A stretch of DNA of 64,000 nucleotides from Butyricimonas muris (GTDB taxonomy: Bacteria > Bacteroidota > Bacteroidia > Bacteroidales > Marinifilaceae): positions 62,001 to 126,000 of the forward strand of contig NZ_JBKEIT010000015.1 of NCBI RefSeq assembly GCF_046365375.1, written 5' to 3'. Within the stretch, counting starts at the first letter, position 1; every line of letters starts with the position of its first letter. A program made the translations under genes and the position numbers. Below are positions 35,859-45,181 of the stretch, in pieces. The notes below the pieces were generated by a model. That model was not told the DNA's origin and searched no databases. It worked only from the letters and a program-made list of their open reading frames with translations.

Positions 35859-37700
35859 ATGAATAAATTCGGATACAGGAAAGGGATCATATCAGGTATT
35901 ATCATAGCGGTATGCGCCATATATATGTTTCGCTTGTTTTCTTATCAAGTGATAGATGACACCTATAAAGTCATGGCGGACAACAATTCGCAGCGTACGG
36001 AAACTCAATATCCCGCGCGCGGGTTGATTTATGACCGTAACGGTAAACTTTTGGTGGATAACCAAGCCGCCTATGATTTGATGATTATTCCCCGGCAGGT
36101 AAAACAGTTTGATACATTGGAACTGATTTCGATTTTAGGTATATCCAGAGAATATTTAGAACGAAAGATTCAAGAATGTAAGGATTATTCAACATGGAAA
36201 GCATCTCCCCTGATCTCTCAGATCACGGGGCCTAAATATGCCGTACTTCAAGAAAAGCTATACCGTTACCCGGGTTTCTATATTCAGACCAGAACGTTAC
36301 GCAAATATAACGTGAATCACTCGGCTGACGTGTTCGGGTACATCAGCGAGGTTACAAAAGAACAAATCGGTAAAGATACTTCTTATTCCCGCGGTGACTA
36401 TGTCGGCGCGAACGGGTTGGAATATACATATGAAAAACATTTGAGAGGAACCAAGGGGAAAAAGATTTTATTAGTCGACCGTTTTAACCGGGTGAAAGGT
36501 TCCTTCGCGGACGGGGAATACGACCACGAGGCTGTCGTGGGAGAAGATTTACATACCACGTTAGATATCGACCTGCAAGAATACGCTTATCAATTAATGC
36601 AAAACAAAAAGGGCGGTATCGTGGCAATAGAACCCAACACGGGCGAGATACTGGTAAAAATGTCCAGTCCGGGGTATGATCCGCAATTAATGGTCGGGCT
36701 AGACCGGGGGAACAATTACTCGAAGTTAATTCAAGACCCGCTAAGACCTCTCTTTGACAGAACGACCATGGCGCAGTATCCCCCCGGCTCTATTTTTAAA
36801 ACTGTGCAAGCTCTTATCGGGTTGCAAACAAAGGCGATCACGACGAATACGCGGGTTTCATGCCACGGCGGAGCTCCTATTGTCGGCGGGCGGTTTATGA
36901 AATGCCATAACCACAGCTCTCCCGTCGATCTGGTGCAATCGATAGAGAACTCGTGCAATCCTTATTACGTGACCGTTTTCAAACAGATACTGGAATTACC
37001 GGAGTACGGGAACGTGCGTAACGCTTACAATGAATGGCGAAAATACGTGACTTCCTTCGGGTTCGGGAGTAAGCTATGTCCCGACTTCACCAATGAAGTA
37101 TCCGGTTCCATTCCCACGCAGGGTTACTATGACAAAGTGCTAAAAACCCAAAAATGGTTCCCGTCGTACATTATCTCCCTTTCTATCGGTCAAGGTGAGT
37201 TATTAATTACTCCGATACAAATGGCAAACCTTGCAACTATACTGGCGAACCGAGGATATTACATGACTCCCCATGTCGTGCGTCCCACGGATGACGTTGC
37301 CAGACATATCGAAAAACACGAAATCCCGATAGACCGAAAGCATTTCGAGCCCATTATCGAGGGGATGAAAATGGTTATCACTAAAGGCACAGGACGACGG
37401 GCGCAAGTGGATTCCGTCACGATAGCCGGGAAAACGGGAACGGTACAAAACCCGGAAGGTGACGACCATTCCGTGTTTATCGCTTTTGCCCCGGTAGAGA
37501 ACCCCAAAATAGCGTTAATCGTGTATGTCGAAAATGGCGTGTGGGGTTCGCGCTATGCCGCCCCGATTGCCGGCTTATTGATAGAAAAATACTTGAAAGG
37601 CAAGATATCGGACAAGAAGAAACCACTGGAAAAAGAGATGTTCGAGGGAAATCTTATCAAAAACCTAACCATTAAAAGCAACGAGAAAAGTGATGAATAG
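35859..37700 (+). CDS. mrdA: Penicillin-binding protein 2 (elongation transpeptidase)
   Basis: 613 residues: N-terminal membrane helix (~10-30), dimerisation domain with RGLIYDRNGKLL, and transpeptidase domain with the SxxK motif in PPGSIFKT (Ser near residue 310), SCN (near 363) and KTG in AGKTGT (near 524). Cross-links lateral peptidoglycan with RodA. Overlaps rodA by 11 bases. Confidence 0.96.
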   Translation: MNKFGYRKGIISGIIIAVCAIYMFRLFSYQVIDDTYKVMADNNSQRTETQYPARGLIYDRNGKLLVDNQAAYDLMIIPRQVKQFDTLELISILGISREYLERKIQECKDYSTWKASPLISQITGPKYAVLQEKLYRYPGFYIQTRTLRKYNVNHSADVFGYISEVTKEQIGKDTSYSRGDYVGANGLEYTYEKHLRGTKGKKILLVDRFNRVKGSFADGEYDHEAVVGEDLHTTLDIDLQEYAYQLMQNKKGGIVAIEPNTGEILVKMSSPGYDPQLMVGLDRGNNYSKLIQDPLRPLFDRTTMAQYPPGSIFKTVQALIGLQTKAITTNTRVSCHGGAPIVGGRFMKCHNHSSPVDLVQSIENSCNPYYVTVFKQILELPEYGNVRNAYNEWRKYVTSFGFGSKLCPDFTNEVSGSIPTQGYYDKVLKTQKWFPSYIISLSIGQGELLITPIQMANLATILANRGYYMTPHVVRPTDDVARHIEKHEIPIDRKHFEPIIEGMKMVITKGTGRRAQVDSVTIAGKTGTVQNPEGDDHSVFIAFAPVENPKIALIVYVENGVWGSRYAAPIAGLLIEKYLKGKISDKKKPLEKEMFEGNLIKNLTIKSNEKSDE

Positions 37701-39117
37701 CAGGTCTAATAAATTATTGGCGAATATTGACTGGGTGTCTATTTTGCTGTATATCTTGCTCGTCTTCATCGGTTGGCTGAATATATACGCGGCTGTTTAT
37801 GACGAAGAACATAGTAGTATTTTCGATATAACCCAAAGGTACGGCAAGCAATTGCTATGGATCGGGGCTTCTTTCGTGTTGGCTTTCCTCGTGCTATTGA
37901 CAGACAGTAAATTTTTCACGAGTTTCTCGCTCGTGATATACGGGTTTATGGTGTTCCTGTTGGTCGCCGTGCTTTTGTTCGGTACGGAAGCAAAAGGAGC
38001 CCGTTCATGGTTTGAAATCAAGGATATACGAATACAACCGGCAGAGTTTGCCAAGTTCGCCACCAATCTGGCTATCGCTTATGTTATGAGTCGTCACAAT
38101 TTCAAGATGATGCGTTTTTCCAGCCTGCTCACGATCGGTGTCATACTTGCCATTCCGGCAGGATTGATTATTTTGCAGAACGATACGGGTTCGGCACTCG
38201 TGTACAGTAGTTTTATTCTCGTGCTGTTCCGGGAAGGGTTGCATGGCTCAATACTGTTGCTCTGCTTTATCGTACCCGTTATATTTATCATCTCCTTGCT
38301 TTATTCTCCTTTCGCGGTTTTGATAATTATCATTATCGGGACGTTGATAGCCTTCTATTATTACAGGCATAATATGCGGGAATTATTACAGATTGTAGCT
38401 TTTATCGCGGGTGGTTTCGGGTTATTCGTTCTGGTTGATTGGGTGTTCCACCTGTCTATCCCGTTCTATTATATGTTATTGAGCGTGTACATTGTAACGA
38501 CAATCGCGGCCTTGTTCCCGATTTACCAGCGGAAGATGAAATACATGATCGCGTTGCTTCTTGTATCTTGGCTATGCGTGGGAGCCGCGCTTTCCGTTGA
38601 TTATGCTTTTGACCATCTTCAACCTCACCAGCAAGATCGTATAAACGAACTTCTGGGTATAAAGGTTGATCCCAAAGGTTCGGGCTATAACGTGATTCAG
38701 TCTAAAATAGCCATCGGCTCCGGCGGGTTTTTCGGGAAAGGTTTTTTGCAGGGAACACAGACGAAATTCAATTTCGTACCGGAGCAAAGTACTGACTTTA
38801 TTTTCTGTACCGTGGGTGAGGAATGGGGATTCCTTGGTAGTTCCGTCGTGATTTTATTATTAATGGCGTTCATTTTGCGAATGATAAAACTGGCAGAACG
38901 ACAGCGTTCCGCTTTTTCGCGCGTATACGGGTATGGGGTAGCTTCTATCCTATTCTTCCATGTTGCGGTGAATATCGGAATGACGATAGGTCTTGTACCC
39001 GTGATCGGGATTCCGCTCCCGTTTTTCAGTTACGGGGGCTCCTCCTTATGGGCATTTACCATACTTATTTTCATCTTCTTAAGATTAGATGCGAACAGAT
39101 TGCAAGTATTCAGGTAA
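37690..39117 (+). CDS. rodA: Rod-shape peptidoglycan polymerase RodA (SEDS)
   Basis: 475 residues with about ten membrane helices. SEDS hallmarks are the GARSWFEI-x-IQPAEFAK segment and the C-terminal NIGMTIGLVPVIGIPLPFFSYGGSS block (the stretch LPFFSYGGSS is most diagnostic). It is longer than E. coli RodA owing to an expanded central loop/helix region, common in Bacteroidota. Polymerises lipid II for PBP2. The stop lies in the left arm of a terminator. Confidence 0.95.
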   Translation: MMNSRSNKLLANIDWVSILLYILLVFIGWLNIYAAVYDEEHSSIFDITQRYGKQLLWIGASFVLAFLVLLTDSKFFTSFSLVIYGFMVFLLVAVLLFGTEAKGARSWFEIKDIRIQPAEFAKFATNLAIAYVMSRHNFKMMRFSSLLTIGVILAIPAGLIILQNDTGSALVYSSFILVLFREGLHGSILLLCFIVPVIFIISLLYSPFAVLIIIIIGTLIAFYYYRHNMRELLQIVAFIAGGFGLFVLVDWVFHLSIPFYYMLLSVYIVTTIAALFPIYQRKMKYMIALLLVSWLCVGAALSVDYAFDHLQPHQQDRINELLGIKVDPKGSGYNVIQSKIAIGSGGFFGKGFLQGTQTKFNFVPEQSTDFIFCTVGEEWGFLGSSVVILLLMAFILRMIKLAERQRSAFSRVYGYGVASILFFHVAVNIGMTIGLVPVIGIPLPFFSYGGSSLWAFTILIFIFLRLDANRLQVFR

Positions 39118-39143
39118 AAACCTTGCGGATATTCAAGGTTTTT
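39116..39143 (+). terminator. Terminator of purH-mre-rodA
   Basis: 10-bp stem AAAAACCTTG / CAAGGTTTTT with 8-base loop; begins within the rodA stop codon. Confidence 0.85.
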
Positions 39144-39180
39144 AATACTTTCGTTCCCAAATGATATAAACACGAAAAGG

Positions 39181-40434
39181 ATGAAAACATTAATTATCAA
39201 CATAAAGCAACTCGTTCAGGTTGAGGAAGAACCGCGTAAATGGGTTGCGGGTGCCGATATGGCGAAATTAGGCATGATTGATGATGCCTACCTTCTAATC
39301 GATGATGATCGTATCGAGGCTTTCGGGAAAATGAGCGAATTGAATCAAGACGCTATTTACGAGAATACCGACACGGTACAGGAAGTTGATGCGACCGGTC
39401 GTCTTGTGTTGCCCGCTTATTGCGATTCACACACGCATCTCGTGTACGCGGGAAGTCGCGAGATCGAATATATAGACAAAATCAAAGGACTCTCTTACGA
39501 GGAAATCGCTAAAAGAGGCGGTGGTATATTAAATTCTGCCGAGCGTATCCGCAAGGCTTCCGAGCAGGAATTATTTGATTCCGCTTACGCCCGTTTGCAA
39601 GAAATCGCTTCACTGGGAACCGGAGCCGTGGAAATCAAGAGTGGTTACGGGTTGGATACCGAGAGTGAACTCAAGATGTTGAGAGTGATAAAACGCCTGA
39701 AAGAAGAAACTCCTTTAACTATAAAATCCACGTTCTTGGGGGCTCATGCCGTGCCGTTGGAATACAAAGGACGACAGACCGAATACGTGGATTTGATTAT
39801 TAACGAAATGATTCCGGCAGTGGCGGCAGAAGATTTGGCCGATTATATCGATGTGTTCTGTGACAAAGGATTCTTTACCGTGGAAGACACGGACAGAATG
39901 TTGAATGCCGGAATGAAGTACGGAATGCGGGCGAAGATACACGCCAACGAACTGGACTACTCGGGTGGTATCCAAGTCGGGGTAAAATATAACGCCCTTT
40001 CAGTCGATCACCTCGAATACGTGGGTGAAGAGGAAATAGCCGCGCTGAAAGGAAGTGAAACCATGCCGACCGTGTTACCGGGTGCCGCGTTCTTTTTGAA
40101 TATGCCCTACTCTCCCGTTCGGGCGATGATAAACGCGGGGTTGCCGGTAGCCTTGGCTTCTGATTTTAACCCGGGCTCCTCTCCTTCCGGAAACATGAAA
40201 TTCGTGATGTCACTCGGGTGTGTCAACTACAAGATGCTTCCCGAAGAGGTGATAAACGCTACAACCATAAATTCGGCTTATGCCATGGGAGTTGAAGACG
40301 AACTCGGCAGTATCGCCGTGGGTAAAAAAGCCAATTTCTATATCACTGCCCCGATCACGGGAATCGAGTATCTCCCCTACGCTTACGGAAGCGACTTGGT
40401 GGAAGCCGTGTTCTTGAACGGGGAACAAATCTGA
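39181..40434 (+). CDS. hutI: Imidazolonepropionase
   Basis: 417 residues, amidohydrolase fold. Metal ligands are the HTH of CDSHTHL, a His in GAHAVPLE, a later His (KIHANELD) and Asp in ALASDFNPGSSP, all typical of HutI. Opens imidazolone-propionate to formiminoglutamate, the substrate of the FtcD enzyme encoded next. An AAAAGG ribosome site precedes the ATG. A TACTTTCG box at 39146-39153 with TTG 20 bases upstream could be its promoter, overlapping the rodA terminator. Confidence 0.97.
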   Translation: MKTLIINIKQLVQVEEEPRKWVAGADMAKLGMIDDAYLLIDDDRIEAFGKMSELNQDAIYENTDTVQEVDATGRLVLPAYCDSHTHLVYAGSREIEYIDKIKGLSYEEIAKRGGGILNSAERIRKASEQELFDSAYARLQEIASLGTGAVEIKSGYGLDTESELKMLRVIKRLKEETPLTIKSTFLGAHAVPLEYKGRQTEYVDLIINEMIPAVAAEDLADYIDVFCDKGFFTVEDTDRMLNAGMKYGMRAKIHANELDYSGGIQVGVKYNALSVDHLEYVGEEEIAALKGSETMPTVLPGAAFFLNMPYSPVRAMINAGLPVALASDFNPGSSPSGNMKFVMSLGCVNYKMLPEEVINATTINSAYAMGVEDELGSIAVGKKANFYITAPITGIEYLPYAYGSDLVEAVFLNGEQI

Positions 40435-40582
40435 CGCGTTATGCCGTATTCACATTACAAGAAAGTATGGATTCGGAAAGCGTACAGGATACGTTACCCG
40501 TAGTCGATTATATGATTTCCGATTTTGTGATTAGGTGATTCTGAATATTTTATAAATAGTAATTTTCAATTTAAACAAGGAT

Positions 40583-42283
40583 ATGAAAAAGTTAATAGAA
40601 TGCGTTCCGAATTTCAGTGAAGGGAACGATATGCACATTATTGACCAGATTACGGCAGAGATCAAGGCTGTTGAAGGTGTTAGTCTGATTGACGTGGACC
40701 CCGGTAAGGCAACCAATCGCACGGTAGTGACCATGGTAGGTACGCCGGAAGAAGTTTGCGAAGCCGCTTTCCGCGCGGTAAAGAAAGCCTCTGAACTGAT
40801 TGATATGAAAAAACATAAAGGAGCGCATCCTCGTTTCGGGGCTACTGACGTGTGTCCTTTAGTGCCCGTGTCCAATATTACCATGGAAGAAACCGTGGAA
40901 TACGCTCGCGCTTTGGCAAAACGTATCGGGGAAGAATTGAATATTCCGGTATATTGCTACGAGAATGCCGCTTTTACCCCGGAAAGAAGAAATCTGGCTA
41001 CTTGCCGTGCTGGGGAATACGAGGCTTTGGGCGAACGTTTGAGCAGCGAGCAATGGCATCCTGATTTTGGTCCCCGCGAATTGAACGAATGGACGGCAAA
41101 AACTGGGGCAACAGCCGTGGGAGCACGTAATTTCCTAGTTGCTTACAACGTGAACCTGAACACGACTTCTACCCGTCGTGCCAACGCTATCGCTTTTGAC
41201 GTGCGCGAACGCGGACGTGCCAAGAGAGAAGGCAACCCTATCACCGGGAAAATCGTGAAAGACGAGAAAGGTAAAAACGTGATGATTCCCGGAACATTAA
41301 AATCCGTGAAAGCCATCGGCTGGTTTATCGAGGAATACGGTATCGCCCAAATTTCCATGAACCTGACCGATATTTCCGTGACTTCCGTGCACGAGGCATT
41401 TGACGAAGTATGCCGGAAAGCACAGGATCGCGGTATTCGTGTAACGGGTTCCGAGTTGGTAGGTGTAATTCCGTTGAAAGCCATGTTGGATGCCGGACGT
41501 TATTTCCTGCGCAAACAACAACGCTCTACCGGAGTTTCCGACAAGGAGTTAATCAAGATTGCCGTGAAGTCTTTGGGTTTGGATGAACTTTATCCTTTCG
41601 AACCGAGAAAGAAAATTATCGAATATATTCTGGAAGACGAGATGAATCAAGGAAAGAAATTCCTGATTGATATGAACCTTCGTGAATTTGCTGACGAAAC
41701 GGCTTCCGAATCTCCCGCTCCCGGTGGTGGTTCTATTTCCGCTTACATGGGTGCTCTGGCTTCTTCATTGGCTACCATGGTGGCTAACCTCTCCTCTCAC
41801 AAACGCGGTTGGGATGAACGTTGGGAAGAATTCAGCAATTGGGCAGAAAGAGGAAAGGCTTATCAAGTTGAGTTAATCAAAATGGTTGACGAGGATACCA
41901 ACGCTTTCAACCGTATCATGGATGCCTTCGGGTTACCCAAGAAATCGGAGGAAGAAAAAGCCGCTCGCCATCAAGCTATCCAAGACGCAACCAAATTCGC
42001 TACTGAAGTTCCTTTCAAGACGATGATGCTTTGCTTCGAGTGCATGGAAGTCGTGAAAGCTATGGCTGAAATCGGTAACCCTAATTCAGTAACAGATGCC
42101 GGAGTTGGAGCTTTGGCTGCCCGCTCCGGGGTAATCGGCGCTTTCCTCAACGTGAAGATCAACGCTGCCGGATTGGATGATAAAGAATATGCTAACGACA
42201 TCATTTCCAGAGGTGAAAGAGTGGTCGAACTGGCAAAACAAATGGAAACTGATATTCTGAATATCGTGAACTCCAAGATTTGA
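40583..42283 (+). CDS. ftcD: Bifunctional glutamate formimidoyltransferase / formimidotetrahydrofolate cyclodeaminase
   Basis: 566 residues, a fusion as in animal FTCD. Residues ~1-330 are the formiminotransferase (ECVPNFSEG at the start, KGAHPRFGATDVCPLVP, then NVNLNTTS); ~355-566 the cyclodeaminase (ESPAPGGGSISAYMGALASS). Together they move the formimino group from formiminoglutamate to tetrahydrofolate and release ammonia, giving methenyl-THF and glutamate. AAGGAT ribosome site. Follows hutI by 148 bases. Its last 14 codons recur, diverged, at 43881-43922. Confidence 0.97.
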   Translation: MKKLIECVPNFSEGNDMHIIDQITAEIKAVEGVSLIDVDPGKATNRTVVTMVGTPEEVCEAAFRAVKKASELIDMKKHKGAHPRFGATDVCPLVPVSNITMEETVEYARALAKRIGEELNIPVYCYENAAFTPERRNLATCRAGEYEALGERLSSEQWHPDFGPRELNEWTAKTGATAVGARNFLVAYNVNLNTTSTRRANAIAFDVRERGRAKREGNPITGKIVKDEKGKNVMIPGTLKSVKAIGWFIEEYGIAQISMNLTDISVTSVHEAFDEVCRKAQDRGIRVTGSELVGVIPLKAMLDAGRYFLRKQQRSTGVSDKELIKIAVKSLGLDELYPFEPRKKIIEYILEDEMNQGKKFLIDMNLREFADETASESPAPGGGSISAYMGALASSLATMVANLSSHKRGWDERWEEFSNWAERGKAYQVELIKMVDEDTNAFNRIMDAFGLPKKSEEEKAARHQAIQDATKFATEVPFKTMMLCFECMEVVKAMAEIGNPNSVTDAGVGALAARSGVIGAFLNVKINAAGLDDKEYANDIISRGERVVELAKQMETDILNIVNSKI

Positions 42284-42306
42284 TTTCAATCGAATTTATT
42301 ACATAC

Positions 42307-42340
42307 AAAACAGCTATCTCACGTGGAGATAGCTGTTTTT
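42307..42340 (+). terminator. ftcD terminator
   Basis: 14-bp perfect stem (42307-42320 with 42326-42339), 5-base loop, T-run. Confidence 0.92.
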
Positions 42341-42435
42341 ATTTTAGATTTTCATCGGATTGATTTAACCGATTGAAGAATAAACTTTTAGCGGAGTTTT
42401 TGAGATTCAGAGATAACGAGTTAGTAACCATAAGG

Positions 42436-42497
42436 CAAGGCTTTTACCGGAAAGATATGAGAATAGAAAATTTCTGGTAAAATTCATTTCAGCCTTG
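42436..42497 (-). terminator. Imperfect long hairpin after the NTF2-like gene
   Basis: CAAGGC...GCCTTG encloses TTTTACCGGAAA (42442-42453) pairing with TTTCTGGTAAAA (42471-42482). Lies 47 bases past the stop of the minus-strand NTF2-like gene; terminator role is plausible but not textbook. Confidence 0.4.
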
Positions 42498-42543
42498 ACG
42501 TTTTATTCTTGGAATATACCTTTGTGTTCAGATAAATAAAGGA

Positions 42544-42921
42544 TTATAGGTCAAATAGTTCTCTATTTGCCTTTGTGTCAGAATATATATGCCATGCCCC
42601 AACCTTATTTTTTATAATTTCTGCAATCCAAATCGCATGAATATTATTAAGTATCTCATCAGAACAAATCGAATAACCTTGCATAATAACAGTAGAACCT
42701 CTTACTACAATATTTTCAAATATATTCTGGTATCCAGGATAGCGATTGAAGAATGGCTGCCATGCCTGAACTATATTATTATCCTTTCCTTTAATTCGAT
42801 TATTTGCAGTATCAATAAATATATGATCTTCTGTCATTAAATTCGACAAGCCATTCAGGTCTGCATTTGTAATGCATTCGTTGAATTGTAGGGCAATGCT
42901 TTTAGGGTCTATAGCTACCAT
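42544..42921 (-). CDS. NTF2-like / SnoaL-like fold protein
   Basis: 125 residues. The pattern ALQFNECITNADLNGLSNLMTEDHIFIDTANN, followed by a strand-rich half ending GAWHIYSDTKANRE, is the cone-shaped NTF2-like fold (helices first, then a curved sheet). Such proteins bind small molecules or act as isomerase-like enzymes; no catalytic residue can be assigned. It starts 4 bases after the methyltransferase stop, so both are one transcript. More AT-rich than the hut genes next door and bracketed by the ftcD-tail duplication, hence probably acquired. Confidence 0.75.
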   Translation of the reverse strand: MVAIDPKSIALQFNECITNADLNGLSNLMTEDHIFIDTANNRIKGKDNNIVQAWQPFFNRYPGYQNIFENIVVRGSTVIMQGYSICSDEILNNIHAIWIAEIIKNKVGAWHIYSDTKANRELFDL

Positions 42922-42925
42922 GCTA

Positions 42926-43711
42926 CTATATTTTTGTTTTCATTGCTAAAACGTATATCTGTTTTTCTGAATTATCGTTAAATATTTCTTCTTCAAAACT
43001 GCCAAACTTATGAATAACATAAAATCCAGCCCATTCCAGATATGCATCCAATTCTTGAGGGAAAAACATTCTCATATCCAAATTTTGAACAGAATTAAAC
43101 TCGCCATTGATATAATAATGCCATTCTATGCGATTAATTTGGGTTGCTGTTTCGTATCGCATTGTCTGCTTTATCAATACATCTCTCCCATCGTCAGTTG
43201 TATATGCAGCAATTTTCTTCTGTTCTTTTTCACTTTCAACTATATACTGAATATTGGGGTTAAAGCAATCTAACAGAAATAGACCTCCGTCTTTAAGGTG
43301 ATTCTTAACGACATTAAACGCCTTAAACAAATCTTCATTCTTATACAAATGATGGATTGAATTAAATGGAATAAAAATGAGGTCGAATTTTTCCTGCAAG
43401 CTTAATGTTCTAATATCGGCCTCAATGAAATTAATCTCTAATCCTGCTTCCGAAGCTTTCACCTTTGCTTGTTCAAGCATTGATGAAGTGTAATCCACGC
43501 CACAAATATTGTATCCATCCTTTGCTAATGGAAGCGTAAGCCTGCCTGTACCACAACAAAGTTCAAGTATTTTAGCATCCTTATTTTTCGGCAGCCACTT
43601 TTTGTAAAATTGCAAATCGAATAAAAAGGTATTTAATCCATCATAAATATTTGCATCATAAATTAAATCGCCAACCTTGTAATCAGTATTCATTTTGTTC
43701 TTTGAATTCAT
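42926..43711 (-). CDS. Class I SAM-dependent methyltransferase
   Basis: 261 residues. Motif I ILELCCGTGRLTLPLA binds SAM, motif II acidic end GVDYTSSM, motif III EADIRTLSL, then FDLIFIPFNSIHHL. Typical methyltransf_25-type small-molecule enzyme; substrate unknown. An internal ATG (codon 7) is an alternative start. First gene of a two-gene unit with the NTF2-like protein; AT-rich and in the accessory patch. Confidence 0.85.
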   Translation of the reverse strand: MNSKNKMNTDYKVGDLIYDANIYDGLNTFLFDLQFYKKWLPKNKDAKILELCCGTGRLTLPLAKDGYNICGVDYTSSMLEQAKVKASEAGLEINFIEADIRTLSLQEKFDLIFIPFNSIHHLYKNEDLFKAFNVVKNHLKDGGLFLLDCFNPNIQYIVESEKEQKKIAAYTTDDGRDVLIKQTMRYETATQINRIEWHYYINGEFNSVQNLDMRMFFPQELDAYLEWAGFYVIHKFGSFEEEIFNDNSEKQIYVLAMKTKI

Positions 43712-43880
43712 TGTACAATCTTATTTAAGTGTGTACTTGGGTGATACACTATTTCTTGTTCCACTTGCGAAAATACGTTTCGTCTGTATTAATTCCAAAA
43801 GATGTTGTTAGTAAATATTCCAATTATTTTGTTGCGGACTTTTTTACTAATTCTCTTTTGATTGGTATCCGTTAATCAAA

Positions 43881-43922
43881 ATGAAAACCGATTTTCTGAA
43901 TATAGTGAACTCTAAGATTTGA
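43881..43922 (+). pseudogene. Second, diverged copy of the last 14 codons of ftcD
   Basis: The 42 bases encode MKTDFLNIVNSKI and a stop, against METDILNIVNSKI and a stop at 42242-42283; 37 of 42 bases agree, and most differences are third positions or conservative. Similarity continues weakly past the stop (TGATT-CAA, then an AT stretch, then a hairpin containing AGCTATCT). Nothing before the ATG matches. It lies in the 340-base gap 43712-44051, which otherwise holds only AT-rich DNA and the hairpin that follows. Confidence 0.8.
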
Positions 43923-43937
43923 TTCAAGTAAATATAC

Positions 43938-43980
43938 ATATAAAGATAGCTAGTTCGTTATGAACTAGCTATCTTTATAT
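43938..43980 (+). terminator. Perfect 19-bp hairpin after the ftcD-tail copy
   Basis: Arms 43938-43956 and 43962-43980, 5-base loop. It occupies the same position relative to the copied tail as the true ftcD terminator, so it probably moved with it. Confidence 0.8.
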
Positions 43981-44051
43981 GCTCTTATCAGGGAAATACC
44001 CAAAGAATCCCAAAGTATTCGGTAAGAAATAAGGGACGAGGATATTGTCCG

Positions 44052-44519
44052 TTATTCCCGAATGAAAAATTGTTTACTCAAATCATCTGCCGAGATATAG
44101 CCTTCATGACGATAATATTCTTTCCCATTTTTGTCAAGTAATATTTGAGCCGGAATAGTCACGATTCCAAAATGTTTCACGATATCTTTATTTGCGGGAA
44201 GAGTCACGTTGATAAACACGGTATTTACTTTGCTCGAATAGCGTTCTCGCACTTCCTCCATGACTTTCTCCATTAGTTTGCAAGAATGACAGGTAGTTGC
44301 CCCGAATTCTAAAAAAGTGACTTGATAATCACTGTCATTCCGGTTGTAATTGTATCGTTTGATGATTGTATTGGCTATCGCTTCATGTTTTATATCCGTA
44401 CTATTTTTCGTTTGTATCCCCGATAGAAAACGACTAATATTTCCCCTTAGAAGAAATAAACTTCCCAATAACACGAGAACGCTGATAATATATATATAAC
44501 TTTGAATACGTGATTTCAT
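44052..44519 (-). CDS. Membrane-anchored thioredoxin-like protein
   Basis: 155 residues from the ATG at 44519 (the frame also opens at 44552). A membrane helix at ~7-26 is followed by a thioredoxin fold: FLEFGATTCHSCKLMEKV carries the CxxC redox pair (CHSC), and VTIPAQILLDKNGKE has the cis-Pro. It would face the periplasm and handle disulfides. Thioredoxin-like proteins are often found in ars operons of Bacteroidota, and a decayed acr3 plus arsR lie just upstream on the same strand, so it may be a survivor of such an operon. Confidence 0.85.
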   Translation of the reverse strand: MKSRIQSYIYIISVLVLLGSLFLLRGNISRFLSGIQTKNSTDIKHEAIANTIIKRYNYNRNDSDYQVTFLEFGATTCHSCKLMEKVMEEVRERYSSKVNTVFINVTLPANKDIVKHFGIVTIPAQILLDKNGKEYYRHEGYISADDLSKQFFIRE

Positions 44520-44760
44520 TATTGATTCATTTAATGTGAACTTGGCATACATTGCTCTGCCTTTACTCTATACTTTCTCTACACCATAGACGTAGCATGA
44601 ACGAAGCATGAACGAAGCATCTTCGCTGATTTGCCTTCATGGTATGTTTCAACAGTGTTTCTACTCTAAAGATAGTCGGGACAAGCCATAGCCCGCCGCT
44701 TGCGTGCGGGTAAACTAATGATACTCCTCTCTTGTTCATATCTTGATCGTGTTACTCCCT

Positions 44761-44864
44761 AGCGCAGGGAACCACTTTTTAGTTCAGTTTGCCATTCGTA
44801 CCAAAGCAAGCATAACCAGCACTTCGACAAGTACGCCGACAACGGCCACTAAAGCCGCACCCGA
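44761..44864 (-). pseudogene. Remnant of an ACR3-family arsenite transporter, C-terminal tail
   Basis: On the minus strand 44784-44864 reads S-GAALVAVVGVLVEVLVM-LALVRMAN then TGA, and past the stop TKKWFPA. This matches the last membrane helix and basic tail of ACR3 arsenite efflux proteins; TGA replaces what is usually a basic codon. Everything N-terminal is absent. It overlaps the last codons of arsR in another frame. The rest of the gap to 44520 shows only a TGAACGAAGCA tandem repeat and a GC-rich imperfect hairpin (~44691-44712). Confidence 0.7.
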
Positions 44865-45163
44865 TTACACTCGCAAAAGAAATTCGCGAATAATCTACTT
44901 GCTAAAGCCCAATTCTCCCGGTTGATACAATACTTCACCTTGGGAGTTTCAATTTCTCCTTGTATTAAACCCGCTTCTTTCAGTTCTTTCAAGTGCTGAG
45001 AAACAGTCGCTTTCGCGATAGGTAATTCCTCGTGAATATCTCCAAAATAGCAATTCTCCTGTCCTGCAAGGAAATCAAGAATCGCCATTCTTGCCGGATG
45101 CCCCATTGCCTTGGCAAAACGGGCTACCTGTATTTGTTCGTCAGAGTATTTCTTATCTTCCAT
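44849..45163 (-). CDS. arsR: ArsR family metalloregulator
   Basis: 104 residues, a winged-helix repressor: FAKAMGHPARMAILDFL, then ENCYFGDIHEELPIAKATVSQHLKELKEAGLI (recognition helix around KATVSQHLKEL) and VKYCINRENW. As(III)/Sb(III) probably binds Cys residues (one in ENCYFGD, one in KYCIN). The final ~8 residues (CECNRVRL) come from DNA of the acr3 remnant, so the native C-terminus was replaced at a deletion junction near 44867. Two palindromes upstream suit autorepression. The DNA-binding part is complete. Confidence 0.88.
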   Translation of the reverse strand: MEDKKYSDEQIQVARFAKAMGHPARMAILDFLAGQENCYFGDIHEELPIAKATVSQHLKELKEAGLIQGEIETPKVKYCINRENWALASRLFANFFCECNRVRL

Positions 45164-45181
45164 TCTTTAGATTGTTTGTTA

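Noticed and set aside
42307..43980. Complete mobile element between the two ftcD tails
   Set aside because: No integrase, transposase or terminal inverted repeats are present; only the tail duplication supports insertion.
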